The translations under genes were made by a program, and so were the position numbers. A model generated the notes under the pieces. That model made no database searches. It was not told the origin of the DNA and saw only the letters and a program-made list of their open reading frames with translations. Positions 1 to 14,393 of a stretch of 64,000 nt of DNA are shown in pieces (positions within the stretch are counted from its first letter, which is position 1; every line of letters begins with the position of its first letter). The stretch comes from Caprimulgus europaeus (Eukaryota; Chordata; Aves; Caprimulgiformes; Caprimulgidae): contig OU015523.1 in the NCBI GenBank assembly GCA_907165065.1, positions 23,029,834-23,093,833 on the forward strand. Reading direction: 5' to 3'.

Positions 1-3000
1 TGCAAATTTTAGGTTGATTGTGATTATAGAATTTGTGTTGAGGACCATTTCTTTATAGAAATATTATTTTGCACCAGTTAATTCCAATATGTGCTATAAA
101 AAGGATGTTTATAGATATTTTTTGGCCTTTTTTATGACCAATCAATGTACCCAGAGTTGTAGCAGTAAAATTTCACTGTGATGAACCTATGGATGCACTC
201 TCTAGCAGTGATTCTGCTTATATACCTCTGTCCTTACTTGGTCAAAGTATTCAATTATTTTAAGGTATGTTTATAAAATAACTGTTGTGTTCTCAGTGCA
301 CATATCAACACAAACTGTAGCAAAACTCTTATTTTAAATTATTCCAGGTCTTCTGTTTGTTCGTTTACATATTCAAGACTTTCCAATCTAATCCTCTTGA
401 CCTGAAAAGTCACCTTTTCCAATTTTATTATTCTTTTATTGAGAGAAATTATTTGCTTGTCCTTGTATATCAAACATATCAAACAGTGTATTCTTCCCCA
501 GTTTTGTGTTGCTTTTTTTTAAAATATATATTTATTTTTTCTTACCATTTTCTGAAAATCTTCATAAAATTGATACTGAACTGATTTTTCCTTGAAGTTT
601 CTCATTGTTCATCTTTTTTCCCTAAACTTCACTTCAATCTAGACTATTTCATATTGTCTTTCTTTCACAGACCTGCTCTTTCAGTTCTTTTGTTCTTTTT
701 AGAAGACAGAGGTTTCAGTCTTAAATCCAATTCCATTTATATGGTGGACTATCTTACAGGTTTTCTTATTATCCATAATGACAGATGTTTGTATACTAAA
801 ATAATTTTAATTCACTATTTTTTTTTTTTTGCAAAAATGATTGTGTTAGACATGTTTCAAAGGTTATAGATTAAATGGAAAGTAAACAGAAGAATGAATA
901 ATATTTAATCAATTCAACTAAGAATCACTCTACTACTTTCTAATAAACTATGGATAGGAACAAAACATGGAATGAAAATCAGTTCTGTGTGCTATCCAAT
1001 CAGCCTCAGGCTATGATGGCGCAAGAATTGCAGCACTACATTCCTTCATTAAAACAACTACAGAAAGAGTTCTTCTATTCGGGTAGGGGAGGAGGGTGTT
1101 TGTTTCCTTTACCCAGAGCTCATGAAGTCTTAAATGGTAACAGACACCCAGAAACCTATTTTTCTACACCTATATGCAAGATGAAATGAGCCTCAGACAT
1201 ACTGTCTTGTCCAAACACAAAAAAAAAGGAAGTGGGAGAGAGAATCCAAACTTCTTTTCCAAGTTTAAATAAGGTATAAATAACCATAAGGTTTAATGAG
1301 TGGTAAGCATTTACTTTAGTAAGTCTTTCTGTTTAACATAGTCTTGCTTCTTTAAGAAGTTGTGCAGCTGTAGAGTTTTATTAAAGTCTTCTGTACCACA
1401 GTATATTGACTTAAAGAGTGTGAATACAGCCTGGAATGATTCAGGTATTACATTATGGCAAACTGTCAATGAAAAGACAAAAGACCTTTCCTGTATCCCT
1501 TTGTGTCTGTATGTGTATAGGAGTATGTGTGTAATTAAGATATATTATTATTGTTATTGTTATCTTCCTTTTCCTAGGCCTTTGAGGAATAAATGGTGGG
1601 TCAGATAAATTGTTCTGATGTTTATAGTGTTCTTACATCCACTACCTTCCTTCATGGTTTGATAACCCTCCTTGGTCATCCCATGGTAACCTTAGTAACA
1701 TCACTGAACTAAGGTGATGCATGATGACTATCATATGCTATAACTCTCCCCCTTCCTTCAGGTGTTTGAGATAATGCTTAAAGTTAATACAATCAACATT
1801 TTTATGCAAAGTAAATCTAGTACTTCAAGAATGTGAGAAAACATACATGAGCATAGGACATGAGACTCAGGATCCAAATTCTTTTTATGTCATTGATAGA
1901 AAATTGAAAAGATTTGTGTTCTTATTTTACCTATGAATAAAAGGATCCTTTGAATAAGCTTCTATATCCTACCCTCCTCCCCATCAGAAGAAGAGTCACC
2001 TTATGAGTGCCATATTTCAAGATGCAGACTACTCCTTTAGTTTAAGAAACAATATGTAATACTTGTTACTGATACTGTTTTTAAAACAGTAATATTTCAT
2101 ACCAATAAACTTAGGTGGTACCATTAAATTTTCCATTAAAAAAGGGCATTGCTTTTTAATACAACTACTATACAACAACACCCATTGATCTGTAAAGCTC
2201 TTAAAATGTTCTCAGTGGGAAAATTATCTGGAACCAAACTTAATAGTTGCCCAGTTAAATCTGGAGGAAAAAAAATAAATGCAAAGCATCTAGGTACCTA
2301 AAACTCATCGGTCTTTATGAAATGGTAGCTACTTTATCAGTGTAAATACTTTTCTAACTCCAAGGAGGTACCTCTACTTTTCTTCAGATGCATAAAATGT
2401 TATCTTAAATCTGTCACTAATTGAGTTAGGGTGTGTTTAACACTGTTTTAATACTTGAGAAAAACTTATTAAATGAAAAATTTAGTGTATTGTGACATTT
2501 GGAAAAAAAAAAACAAACAATCAAATGTTAAAAGACTATAAAAATACTCTTTGAATTACAGAAGACATATCATACCTTCCATTAAAATTAGTTACAGGTT
2601 CATAACATTCTTACAAATCAAGTGCATGATTTCTTACAAATGCATCATTAAAACGTTTCCTGTTGCTTACAGGTGAGTGTTCTGGAAGAAAAAACAAACA
2701 TACAGTATCAAATAAAACACTAGTCTTTCATGTGAGGCAATTATCAAAGCCCTAACTTCTTATTAAAGCAGTGAGACATGGAATAAATACCCTGAGTCTG
2801 AAAGGACACCCATTAGAATGGTTGAGCTAGTAAAAGTTCCCTGAAAAACATCAGCAGGAGAAATAAAAGGTTTAAAAAGTGATTGAATTGAAATTATTAA
2901 AGTATTCATTCTGTTGAGAAAATCATAATAATAAGAAGAAATAGTTTGCTTTCAAAAGAAAGATCATTATTAAGGAAGCAAATATACTTTTCAGAATTTT

Positions 3001-3887
3001 TTTCTACTTTAGTGTAAGATAGATTTACATACAAACTTGGAAAACCTGTTGTAGTAAATAAATAAAGTAGTGTAAAAAGCTTATGATGAGAGGAAATATT
3101 ATATGTTTTGTTGTTTGGTTTTTTTCTTAAAAACCACAAACAAGTCAAGAAGATGAAATAATGCAACTTTTATTAAGTTCTGTTACAGTAGCCTTTTCTG
3201 CAACATCAGAAGCTGCCTTTAAGAATTTGATTTCTTGGAGGTCATGTATGATTCTTAGTTTAACCATTGAAAAAATATTTTAATTCAGATTTGCATAGCT
3301 TGTGTTCATAGAAATACATACAATTCTATTGTTATTTTCCATCAAACTAAAAAGGAGTTTCAGTCTTTTGTCTATATATTTACTAATGCTTTACACTGAT
3401 TCTTTTGTGTTTTGGTAGCTCTCTTACCTGCTTTGTAAGTGAACTTGAGAATGTACAGAAGTCTGACTGTGGTTGAAAATGCCTCACTTTACCTGAAATT
3501 TTTCCCTGTAATGATCAAACCAACATTCCTCTTCACATGATTACTTTGGGCTAAAATATGAACAGGACTTCCCTACTATGTTCTGGTTCCCTAAGTTTTA
3601 AAATAATCCACTGATGGTTTCTCTCTTGCACAGATTCTTTGACTTTGCATTATACTCAGCAAAGACATGGTTCTGTGGCAGTAGGTCATATGGGTTCCAT
3701 ACTTCTGTATTTCCATGAGAAAATACTGCCACAATGCCTCTGTTTATCCTTAAGAACATTTTTTTGTAAATGATGTACGTAAGTCTTGATGTTCACCTTC
3801 TTTACCCTCCGATGTTAAGTATTCATTACAGTTGTGTTCAGTGATAAGCTATATAGCATCTTTAAGAATATTCGCTCTTTCACTTCA
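1..3887. other. AT-rich unique sequence, no gene recognised
   Basis: I see no coding exon, RNA gene or recognisable transposon. The short open frames (up to 86 codons) have no family motifs and stop at the rate expected for AT-rich DNA. There are short A and T runs only. Confidence 0.6.
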
Positions 3888-4275
3888 AACTGGAGTTGTT
3901 CAGCCTGGAGAAAAGGATGCTCAGGGGAAACCCCATCTCTCTCTATAACTACCTGAAAGGAGAGTGTAGAAAGCTAGGGGTCGTTCTCTTCTGTGAGTGA
4001 TAGGTGATTGGATGACAGGAAATGGCCTCAAGTTGCGCCAAGGGAAGTTTAGATTTGATATCAGGAAGAATTTATTTACTGAAAGGGTTATCAGGCATTG
4101 GAATGGGTTGCCCAGGGCAGTGGTGGAGTCCCCATCCCTAGAAGTATGTAAGAGTCATCTAGACATAGTGCTTAGTGACATGGTTTAGTCGATGACTTGT
4201 CAGAATTAGGTTAATGATTGGACTTGATTATCTTAAAGGTCTTTTCCAATCTAGGCAATTCTGTTATTCTGTGAC
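3888..4275 (+). mobile_element. CR1 LINE, 5'-truncated 3' end
   Basis: About 390 bp of a CR1 non-LTR retrotransposon in plus orientation. It starts inside the end of ORF2 (the 'FSLEKR'-like segment before the C terminus). The last 63 codons (3997-4188) still read as the C-terminal CR1 ORF2 segment with RHWNGLP and ESPSLEV. The 3' UTR ends at a tail resembling CAATTCTGTTATTCTGTG. CR1 normally inserts 5'-truncated and without a clear target duplication, as seen here. The 3' UTR closely resembles the copy at 61985-63500, so both probably belong to one subfamily. Confidence 0.9.
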
Positions 4276-6215
4276 TACAATCTTTATATAAAAAATTTAA
4301 TAAACAGTAGAATGTCATATACATTCACTGAGTTTTGATGTGGAATAATGAAAGAAAAGTCTGGTAACATATGAATCATGACATACTAGAAAGGATACAT
4401 TTTACTCAGGTCATCTGCATCCTTAGATATTACACAAATATTCCAAAATATTCTAACACCATTGTCTCACAATAGCTGCAAGAGCCTTGGTCTGCAAAAT
4501 TAGTTTGTACAGTTGTTTTCAGCTTACTAAAATTATATGCATAACATCTATCCCTGTAATAAACAACTGCATGCTTCTTTGTAAAGACGTACATTATAAT
4601 GTGTGCCATAACTTTTAAAGCATATGTTTGAACATGTTGTACATGATGTACTCCATCAATGCAAAAATCTGTTCCAAGCAAATCCCATTTATTTCCCCTA
4701 CTTCTCAGACTGCTTGTAATGTTGTGAGGAAGAAGAAAGACTGGGAACACAGGCAATCAGAAATTAAGATTTACTATCTTTCTTCACTTATTATGTAGAC
4801 TTTTCATCTTAAAATAAATTAGAGCACCTTGTTTGTCCTACCTTACTCATGAGGTAGTCAGGATGACCATGTAGCAGAAAAAAGTACTTTAATATGTATT
4901 CCCAAAGACAAATTTTTCAATGAGCCTTCAAAAGCCTGCCCTTCCCATTTCATAAAGGATATTTTCAAGATGAAGAATTAGCTTAGGTGTCAGGAAGCTC
5001 CCTTTGCAAAGCTGTTATCACTTGCTTTAATTGCTACTACTTTTACCCCCCTTCAATAACACCTCTTAAACAGATCTGAAGGTATGAATTCCACATGTTT
5101 TCCACCTCGATCTGTGCATCAGTGGGATATTCGTATGTGCCTAAGGGCTTTAGCAAATACATATTTTAAATCCTGGAGTTTTCTGAATATTTCTATGTCA
5201 ATTGCATCTTTGTGTTTTGTAAAATCATGAATTATAATACAATTTATATAATTAGATAAAGCACAACATAGTTACAGCAAAACATACAAATTATTTATAA
5301 ACAAGCCCCATTTTATGCAGGGCATAATGATAATGTTTTGCTACTTTAAATACCCATGAAACTAAAACACGATGAAAGAGCACCTTATGTAGTGAATGAA
5401 TTCAGGTTGGTAACACTACTAATTTAAATCATGTAACAGTGGATGGTGTGCCTTTTGGGGGTTTTTCCTTTTCATGATACACATTTTGATCATTTTACTT
5501 TGAAGACTGTATCCTTGAACAATTTTAAACCCCTTGTTTCAATGCTTAGTTTTTCTGCTAATTTCATTAAAGATGTCCCTTTAGCTAGGTTTTTGGAAGA
5601 TCTTAACAATACATACACATAGCAAAGAAACTTTTTGACTGTAATAATATTTTTTTAAAAATTTGAAAAAAAACCCACATTCATTTGGAATGAGATTTAA
5701 CCTGAATAATGAGCATTTGACAGGGATGGTGATGATTTTGAATTAAAAAAAAATGTTCCTTAATAATAAATAGTTTTGGTGCATTTTCAGATTCTTGGAT
5801 TTTATGCATTTCTTAATTGCTTCTTAGGCAGACAATATTACCATCTGTATTTGTGAGATAGTCCACTTGGAAATCTTCAACCCATTTTGTTAATATATGA
5901 AATACATCTGTAGCAGCACAATTATAATTGTATGTTCTGTTATCAGCAAGTCCACCTGCCTAGTATATGCTGAGCTCAAAGCTTTTTTTTAGATGCACAT
6001 GGTAAGTCAGACATAGAAGTATCTTGTAGCAAACCACCACATAATTGCAAAACAATCAGCCAACAGTGCTCAGCTCTAACATGTAAATTACTGCTATTTT
6101 GCAGAACAAACAAAATAAGGTTTAAAGGATGGGCATGCACACAGACTGATGCATAGTGTATACATGCGGGATTTGAAGGTTCTATATAGATCCTCTACTA
6201 TGTCAGGTATGGAAA

Positions 6216-6396
<181 letters not shown>

Positions 6397-6745
6397 ATAT
6401 GTATGGTCTACATTTAATACTGCAGTATCATGTGGAATAAATAAATATTGTAACAATTTCTTGCAGAAGGTCTTAGATAAGCTAATAAGTGAACCATGAA
6501 GAAAAGAGTCTGTGAGTTTGTAGAAATTTGTCATGAATGGAAATAGAAGAAATGTATGTTTTATATATCTGGTGGTAGTTATAATAGACTATTAGTTATG
6601 TACCATCTATTTTACCATAATTGCTTATTACTGTTAGTTACTCCTGTTGCTATTACAGAATTTACAGGTATCAATCAAGACAGATTTTGCTGAATAGGTG
6701 ATAAGTGTTGCTGAAATAAAAATAGATCTTGTGGGAAGAAATATG

Positions 6746-6768
6746 TATATATATATATATATATATAT
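6746..6768. repeat. (TA)n dinucleotide repeat
   Basis: About 11 uninterrupted TA units, in AT-rich DNA. Confidence 0.95.
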
Positions 6769-7293
6769 TTTAAAGGTGGTGTAATTGAGTAATGGAAAAG
6801 CTTGTAGAGGACCTACAAATCAGATCTCTGAGCATCAGTTTATGCGCTATAAATTTGCAATGGAAATATAATTTGGAAGGAAGGAGATGTTATAGATTTT
6901 ACCCATTGTGTCACGAGTGCTGTGGGCTCATTGGCTATTCATAGATTCAATGATATTATTAGTATTTTTATTTCCCTGAAAAATTTGATGTATTTTCTGG
7001 GGAATCATTGTATACAACAGATATAAATAATTTTAATTCTTGGTCCTCTCCTTCAGATTTTATCCCTGAGGAAATAGAATTTACTTTTATTTGTTTGGAG
7101 GACATAGTGAAGTAAACACCTCTCCTATCACATTCCCTTTAAATGCTATAGAATAATTTCTGATAAGGAACATGCTTGCATCCATTTGAATCCTGTTCTT
7201 TGAGGCTGGGAAATAGAGGGGGCAGTTGAAGGAAAGTGAATGAAGCTAAAGGTCTTCTATCAGCTTTCACAACTATTTCCACTTTGTCCTCCA

Positions 7294-7336
7294 ATCTCAC
7301 CTTATATTGTCCTCTTATCTCACCTTATATTGTCCT
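7294..7336. repeat. 23-bp tandem duplication
   Basis: A 20-bp word (ATCTCACCTTATATTGTCCT) occurs twice with a 23-bp period. It is a small local duplication with no evident function. Confidence 0.85.
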
Positions 7337-9645
7337 TTTTCTCCTTCCATTCCTTGATTATGCTTGGACATATTTAAATACACATAAATGGTTTGAGAGA
7401 GGTTTCCCCTATAATATTTTACCATCCTTAGCATTGTAATTTATTAAAACAGACACTAGTTAGATATGTCATTAAATCTGTTTTATGCAATGCTAATATT
7501 ATATTTTATTTATAATAATATTTCTTCTATTATATCCTTTTAGAAAGGGCTGAACTTTATTCAGCAGGGATGGTTTTGCTGAACTGCAAAGGGTCTGAAA
7601 CCCAAAAAAGCTGATGCTGATGAAAACTTATGTAAGCTTCTGTCTCAAGGAGAATGCCTGTTAGAGACTCAAATGAGGTGCCATAAGGTAAAACACTACA
7701 TGTCTGAGCTACCAAGCACTCTACCAGAAATAATCCCAGACACCTTTCTTCCTAAGTGGACTTGACCAGGAACTGCTGTTTCATTCTTTCCATTTAATAT
7801 CTGACTGCCTTGGTGATAGATGAAAACTGTCATATTCATATTCTAATTACCCAGGAAACCATCAAGTTTCTTTTTCCCCACTAAAACATCTATCTTCTTC
7901 CCAAGGAAGTCTGCCAAATTAATCTATGTACAGATATCTAAATTTAGCAATACATTCCTCAAAGTTTTTTTATCATGTTGTGAAGAAGGCATACTGGAGG
8001 ATTTTGGTAATGTTTTCTCACTCCAATATATACTTCCAATGTAAATGTGGGAAAGTTGTACTCTTGTGTGCTTATAGCACTTAATGTCATCCTTTTTAAA
8101 AATCTAAATAATAGTTTTCTTCTTTGGCTTGAATACTATTAAAAAACACTCATAATTCTGTAAGAAATCCTCATATCTTGCACAGACAGGGAAGAAAAAT
8201 AACTGTATTTTATTTAAAGCTAAGTCTGCTATATGTAAATGTGAAATATAAAGTATGTGTAGATGTGCATATATATAAAAAACCACATATTCAGTTAAGA
8301 CTTTTTTACTGTAATACTGTAACAGTCTAATTAAATAATGTGGTTTATATCCAGTTATAATAATATGAACACTTAAATTCCAGATCTATATAGAGAAATG
8401 TCAATGATAATATCTTTAATTTTTAAATAAAAAACTGTTTATGAATATCTGTCATCTTTTTTTTCTGGTGTTACACCTACCCTTCTGAAGCTCATCTGGC
8501 TTTGATGGTGGACAGTTTCAGCCCTCCACAAGCAAAGATTTTGGAGTTGTTGCAGTGAGCCGCCAGTGTTCCTGAATTTTTCTGTGAGGAGTATGATCCT
8601 GGTGTCGAGTCCTTTCCTCCTCTGTCATGGGTTTCCATTGTCTTTCTTTTCATACATTTTTCTCATTCCTGACTGCAAACTTTCCACTGCTCCCAGGGAA
8701 GGGATGAATGATGCACTGTGTAGCCCAGGGGCTGTTTACCTGGTGTATACTGCCTGGGGCTGTCAGTCCCTTCCCCTCAGCAACACTCAGAGCTGAAGCT
8801 CAAAAAGGTTGGGAAATAGGTACTTGGCCTTGGGATGCCTAATACACTACATTATCATTCTTACATGTCCTTTTCAAAGCCTACCAGTTAGTTGTCCTTA
8901 TGATTTATTTTTTTTTAAAAAAGGATGTTTTTTCAGAACTGGAAAACAACAAGGAAATGGAAAGGAGAACAACATTCCCAGGAAATCTCTGTGTGGTCTA
9001 ATATTACTTTTCATGTCCCTGAGGAAGGAAACAGATGGGAAGAATGTAAAAAATGAGATGAAAATTTGATCTTTCAGATCAATTGTTTTACAGAGTCTTG
9101 TAAGGGCTTTCACTCTTGACGCTGTTGTTGGAAAAATATACATTTTTATTATGTCAAAACCGAGTTGTCATACTCAGGTACCTATACAAGATACATAAAT
9201 TATTTAAATTGCATACACTTCTTTACTGTATAGTTCTTGTTACCTTACACTCTTTTGTTTGGGTTTTTTTTTCACATCAAGTTCTCCTGTCACCAACCTC
9301 AATAAAAACTGTAGTTTCCACCAAAAGGGGCTAAATGAAGACAGTTACTTCGTCTTCTTAGGAGAAAACCTCTGTCCTGTGTTATATCCTGTGCCCATTT
9401 AACATAAGCCATAAGGCTGGAGAAATTAGCTGGGTTATAAACCATTATCTGTACAACAGAAAACCTGGATGCTTTCCATAAGTCTGAAGTTTATACAATA
9501 GCTTCAAATATGAAACTCTTTCAAATGGTGCCAGAAAAAAATCTATGTACAATACAAGCTATGTAAGACATTGTTTAAGGACTACAGTAAAAATATCCTC
9601 AAAACACTCAACAGTTCAATGAGGCATAATGGTCTCACCTGAAAT

Positions 9646-9683
9646 CAAAATAACTATTATTTCTCAAAATAACTATTATTTCA
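9646..9683. repeat. 19-bp tandem duplication
   Basis: The unit CAAAATAACTATTATTTC(T/A) is present twice, head to tail. It is a recent-looking local duplication with no evident function. Confidence 0.85.
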
Positions 9684-12600
9684 TCAGCCAAACTCTCCTT
9701 TCCAGAATATGCTCCTCATCTTAAAAAAGTACTTTGAAGATGTCTTTTGCAAAAAGTGACATCTCCCTGTGATTGTGTATAAATATTGCATATTGCTCAT
9801 AAATTATATTTGGCTCCTAACCCACTGTTGCAACCATCCAGATGACTCCTTCTCCAATATAAATCCTTCTGCTTTTAAAAGTAATTCCTATAGAAACCAA
9901 GACCTGCTTACACAAAAAAGGGTTTTTTTACAGAGGCATCAGGTTTTTTTCGCAGCTTTGACAGTGAACAATCCACATAGCCTTATGTTTCCTCTTTTTT
10001 TCTGATTTGCTCAAGGTACAGGAGCACTGATGTAGAGCTGCAAGAGGTAGAAATGTTTGAATGCACTATACAGGAGCTGGACTTTTATAATTATAAGGTA
10101 ATTATAAGGTAATTACCTTATACTAATATATGATTAGAAAAATGGAATTTCAACTGAACTGTTAGAAGCTGGTTGATAATCAGTAATATTCTGAGTTGGA
10201 GGGTCACCCTCCAAATTTCTAAAAAATAATGTTAATTGTTATTTGACATTAGGAACTGAAACAGAACAGTAGTTATAATCTTAGATATGCAATGCCTAGT
10301 TAACTCCACTTTTGGCACTCTGATTTGCCAGTTTTATTAAGATTATATATATATATAAACTTTGAATTTTTAAAATAATTTTTAGAAGAAATGCAAATAT
10401 AAATCTTGTCTCGTCATCCTGGTATGTTGTGTTAACTGCCAATGCCCAGTTAACTTAAAAAGTGACTATCACTCTTTTTTTCTACAGAATGTTGCCCAAA
10501 TACTACATAAATGTTCATGTTTTGAAAGAGAAAGTTTGTAAAGAGATTTAAATATAATTAATGGAACATTTAGTATGTTGGAAAAAATGAAATGTTTAAT
10601 CTATTTTGTTACAACCTCTACCTACAACTGTATGCTTAAGGGTACCACTCCTGCAGTTGTAATACCACTGTGATAAAACTAATCTTGGTGACAACAGAAA
10701 CCAATACTGTACTGAATATTGAGTTAATTAAAAATAAAACAAGCAAACAAAACAAGAACTCTTACTCAAGCAAATCCATATGCTTTTGTGTTCAAGGGGT
10801 GGTAAAATAAATTACATCAGAGAATGTAGTTCTCACATTTGTAACTGTAACAGCAAGTGAATGTATAACTTTAACAAAAAAAAAAAGGATACTAAAGAAT
10901 CAGGGAATTTTTATTTTAAAATATCTACCATGTTAAATATCACCATAGCTAATGATAACTTGCTTTATTATGACTTTTTGCACACATATTTTGGAACAAG
11001 ATTCTTCAACTTAAGTCACTGTCATTGTTTGGGTTTTATATCAGTTGTCAGTGGATTCCTCTTTGGCCCACTTTGAGTGAGTCTTTGTTATCTGGCTGTT
11101 GGTCAATTTCTGCTTGCCTTCCCCTCCTCCTCCCCCTGGCCCCTGCCCCTTTTAGATCCTTTTGTTTCAAATATGCTTTCAAAGTTTTGTAACATTTCAA
11201 ACTCTGTATACAAAAACATTGCCTTCAGTAATTTAAGACAGAATTTGTTTCTCCTGTAAACAAATGAGTAGTACTAGCTGCTGTACATAATTCTGTCTGG
11301 TCTTTCTCACACATAAGACATTGTTAAGAAAAGACTATGTGGCCCTAGGCTATTTTAATTAACTAGTACAAGGTAACACTTTAAAATGTACACTAAGAAT
11401 ATTTCCTCTTCCCACAGCTATTCTTCAATTCTTCCAAAATTCCATGCAGAATCTAGTTTTATTGAATTGTCAGGTTTTTACAAGCCTCTAATCTTTTAAA
11501 AATAATCTTCAAAGTTACCTTCTGGCCTCCTAATTCATCACTTTTCTCTTGGCATTTCATTCTTGAATTATGTAGATATCATTCTTTTAATCTGAATAAA
11601 TAACTGAACAGGACAGCTTAATATTATTGCTATTTCCTTATCTTATTTCTTAAGTTCTGATAAATTTCTTAGGAGGGATGCTCTTTGTCTTCCCTTTGAC
11701 ATTTAACTATTCTATTCACATTTACAAGCTTTTTCTTTTTTCTTTTACACTTCATATTTTTTTAATGATTTTCATTTTCAATTGAAACTCAAGAGGACAG
11801 CCAAGTGTTGAGGCATGTTCTGTAGCTATAGTACTTGTTAAAGCTAAAGCTTTAATTTTTAGAAATGTAGCATTTCTAAAACTGAGGTTCACAAAACAAA
11901 GCAAAAAGGGGAAATAAAATTAGACGACAGAAGTCAACAGCCATTCAGTGCTATTTGAGTTAGCAGCAACTTTAAATTGAGGAACTAAGAGCAGAACTCT
12001 CAGCAAGAAGTGGTTAGATGAGCAGACTACAGTTATTTGTTGACAACAGTGTAGTTTCACCAGTAAAGTCGAGTGAGCATAAACATCTGAATTTAGTAAA
12101 TATAGTGTATTCTCACTTCAGGGCCTTGGAAATTCATAGCATTCCTCCAGAAAATGTATGTTGCTGCCAGCAGAGTGTCACGTGGTAGATGACGATGAGG
12201 GTGTCAACATTTAAAAGAAACCCCATGATTTACAGGTATCTTTGCAATTAAAACCAAACTCATCAGTTTATTACAGCGTTATAATAAACGTTGTAGAAAT
12301 CTATAAGACTTAACTAGCATCCAAAGACAGAAGTGTATTTACCCCATACTTTGCACAGGAAATTAGTTTTCTGCTGACGAAGATGGTATTTGCACAGAAT
12401 TCAAATGAAGGCCGACAATAATCTTGCCCAAGGACATCATTATCTGCCTAAAGATGGCAATAAGAGATGTCTCTAGTCTTTGTGAGTCCAGAGTTTTGTC
12501 TGGAACTGGCTCAACTGATGCTATTCACAACGCACATATATGTCAACTAGACTTCACTTACAATTTAGATCAAGATCATGGAGATCTGACTCTTCCTTAA

Positions 12601-14388
12601 AACAGACCTTCAGGTAGCCTCTCTTTTGTATTTTGACCTGGAGGCCCAGCTGAACGACCAAAAGGGTGTGAAATTGACTGCTGCTAAATTAATTTCATCT
12701 GAGTTAAGTCTTTGATTTGATGCTTAATTCAGCCTTCTGAAACTTAATCTGACCAATTTTCCCTATTCTTTTCTAAACATGTATTTGTTTAATGAAATAA
12801 TGGCTATGCTGCTGAGAAAAATACAGGAAATGGGGATGAGATGGGAATTTACATATAGCTGATGAGCTAATGTGATTTCCTATTTCAGCTAGAGGGGATT
12901 TCAGATAAAACAGTTTAATTAAACTGAAACACAATAATGCCTGAGAAAGTGTTTTATTTTAAGGAATACTGAATTTCCAGAATATGGAAAAAAAAAATAC
13001 TGTGAAGATAGCAAAGAATGGGACACTTAAGAGAGAAAGAGAAATTATAAAGATTGCCATGTACATTTTTTTCTCTTTTCAAATCAAATAAAGAAACAAT
13101 GAGTGATTCTTTTAGGTCACTGTCCAGTGAGATAGACAGATGAAGCTGTTCCATACTCTCAGAGGAAAAACACAGGTCAGTTACAACAAAAGGAAAGAAA
13201 TTCAGTTGTGGTAAATGAAAACAAAGAACCAAGTTAAAAACAAAACCAATCTTTAAATCTATGTTTACAGATCAGTTTGTTGTCCTTTCCAAATTTTCCA
13301 ATAGGACTTTAAAAAAGAATGCAGAGAAATTTATCCCTTTGTAAATATTTAATTCTTCTGTTTCCCTGGCCTATATTCTAATAAGTACATTAGGAGGATA
13401 ATATTTTAATTAGGTGGCCTATATATTGGCCTTATTCCTTTATGGACATATAAATTTTCCAAGTAAATTTTCTAGTCTTAGCTTTATCATCACTATTGCT
13501 GATATTCCTTCATTTTACTGAAAGATGTGTCTTTTCTTCATCTTTCCTATCATTATTATAACATGTGGCCATGGACATATTTCTAACATGAATAAATCAC
13601 ATTTTATTTAAGATTTTATATTCAATATCTCCTTATTTCCAGAAGCAGTATCTGAATAGGTGCTTGAGTGTGGTTCTGTTATGTCTTTCAGTATTTCAGA
13701 ATCACGATAGCTAAACATCATCTGTCACCACTGACTCTGTTCAGATTATATGTATTGCACACTCAATAAACCTTTCAGAGTCCTGTCTGTTTCTAGCGTT
13801 GTTATAAAATGTGAATGATTATGCTACTTACTGAACATTTTATGTGAGGAAAAAAAATTCTAATTAGTCTTTTTTTTTATTAATCATGGGGATAGCTCAT
13901 TGCATTGGTATATAATTGTATTTTGTTGCCTTTCTTACTGAGATTCTTAGGGTCTTTTCTTTAAAGACACCTCCATGTTTCTAAACCAAAAATAAACATC
14001 ATAAGGAACTAAATATCTGTTTTTACATCAGGGACTCCAAGTCTCTCAGTAGCTTCCTGAATTTGTTCAGGGTTCTGCTAATACCACATCACAGCATTTT
14101 ATGTTAGGATTTTATTTTATTTTCTGGACAAGGTCATAAACATTACAAAGACAGATATACAGAACAGTGGGAAATAACAAAAAGAAATCTTTCTTCATAG
14201 CATGCGTGGTAAAAATGAACAAATTACCCAACAAGTATATTATTCCAGTCACACTCCTCCTTGATCATACAGAGAAAGGCAATAGAGATGGTTTTAGAAT
14301 ATAGGAACAAATGGACACTTATATACTGTGTTGCCTCGTCAGACTTCATTGACAGGCTATAGCTGTGTTTGCTGTTAAAAATATTTAA

Positions 14389-14393
14389 TAAGG
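14389..14393. repeat. Target-site duplication, left (TAAGG)
   Basis: TAAGG directly before the LTR matches TAAGG at 15553-15557 directly after it. A 5-bp duplication is typical of ERVL-class integration. Confidence 0.9.

Noticed and set aside
10105..10120. 16-bp perfect palindrome TAAGGTAATTACCTTA as an operator
   Set aside because: It arises from an overlapping AATTATAAGGT duplication in AT-rich DNA. There is no supporting context.
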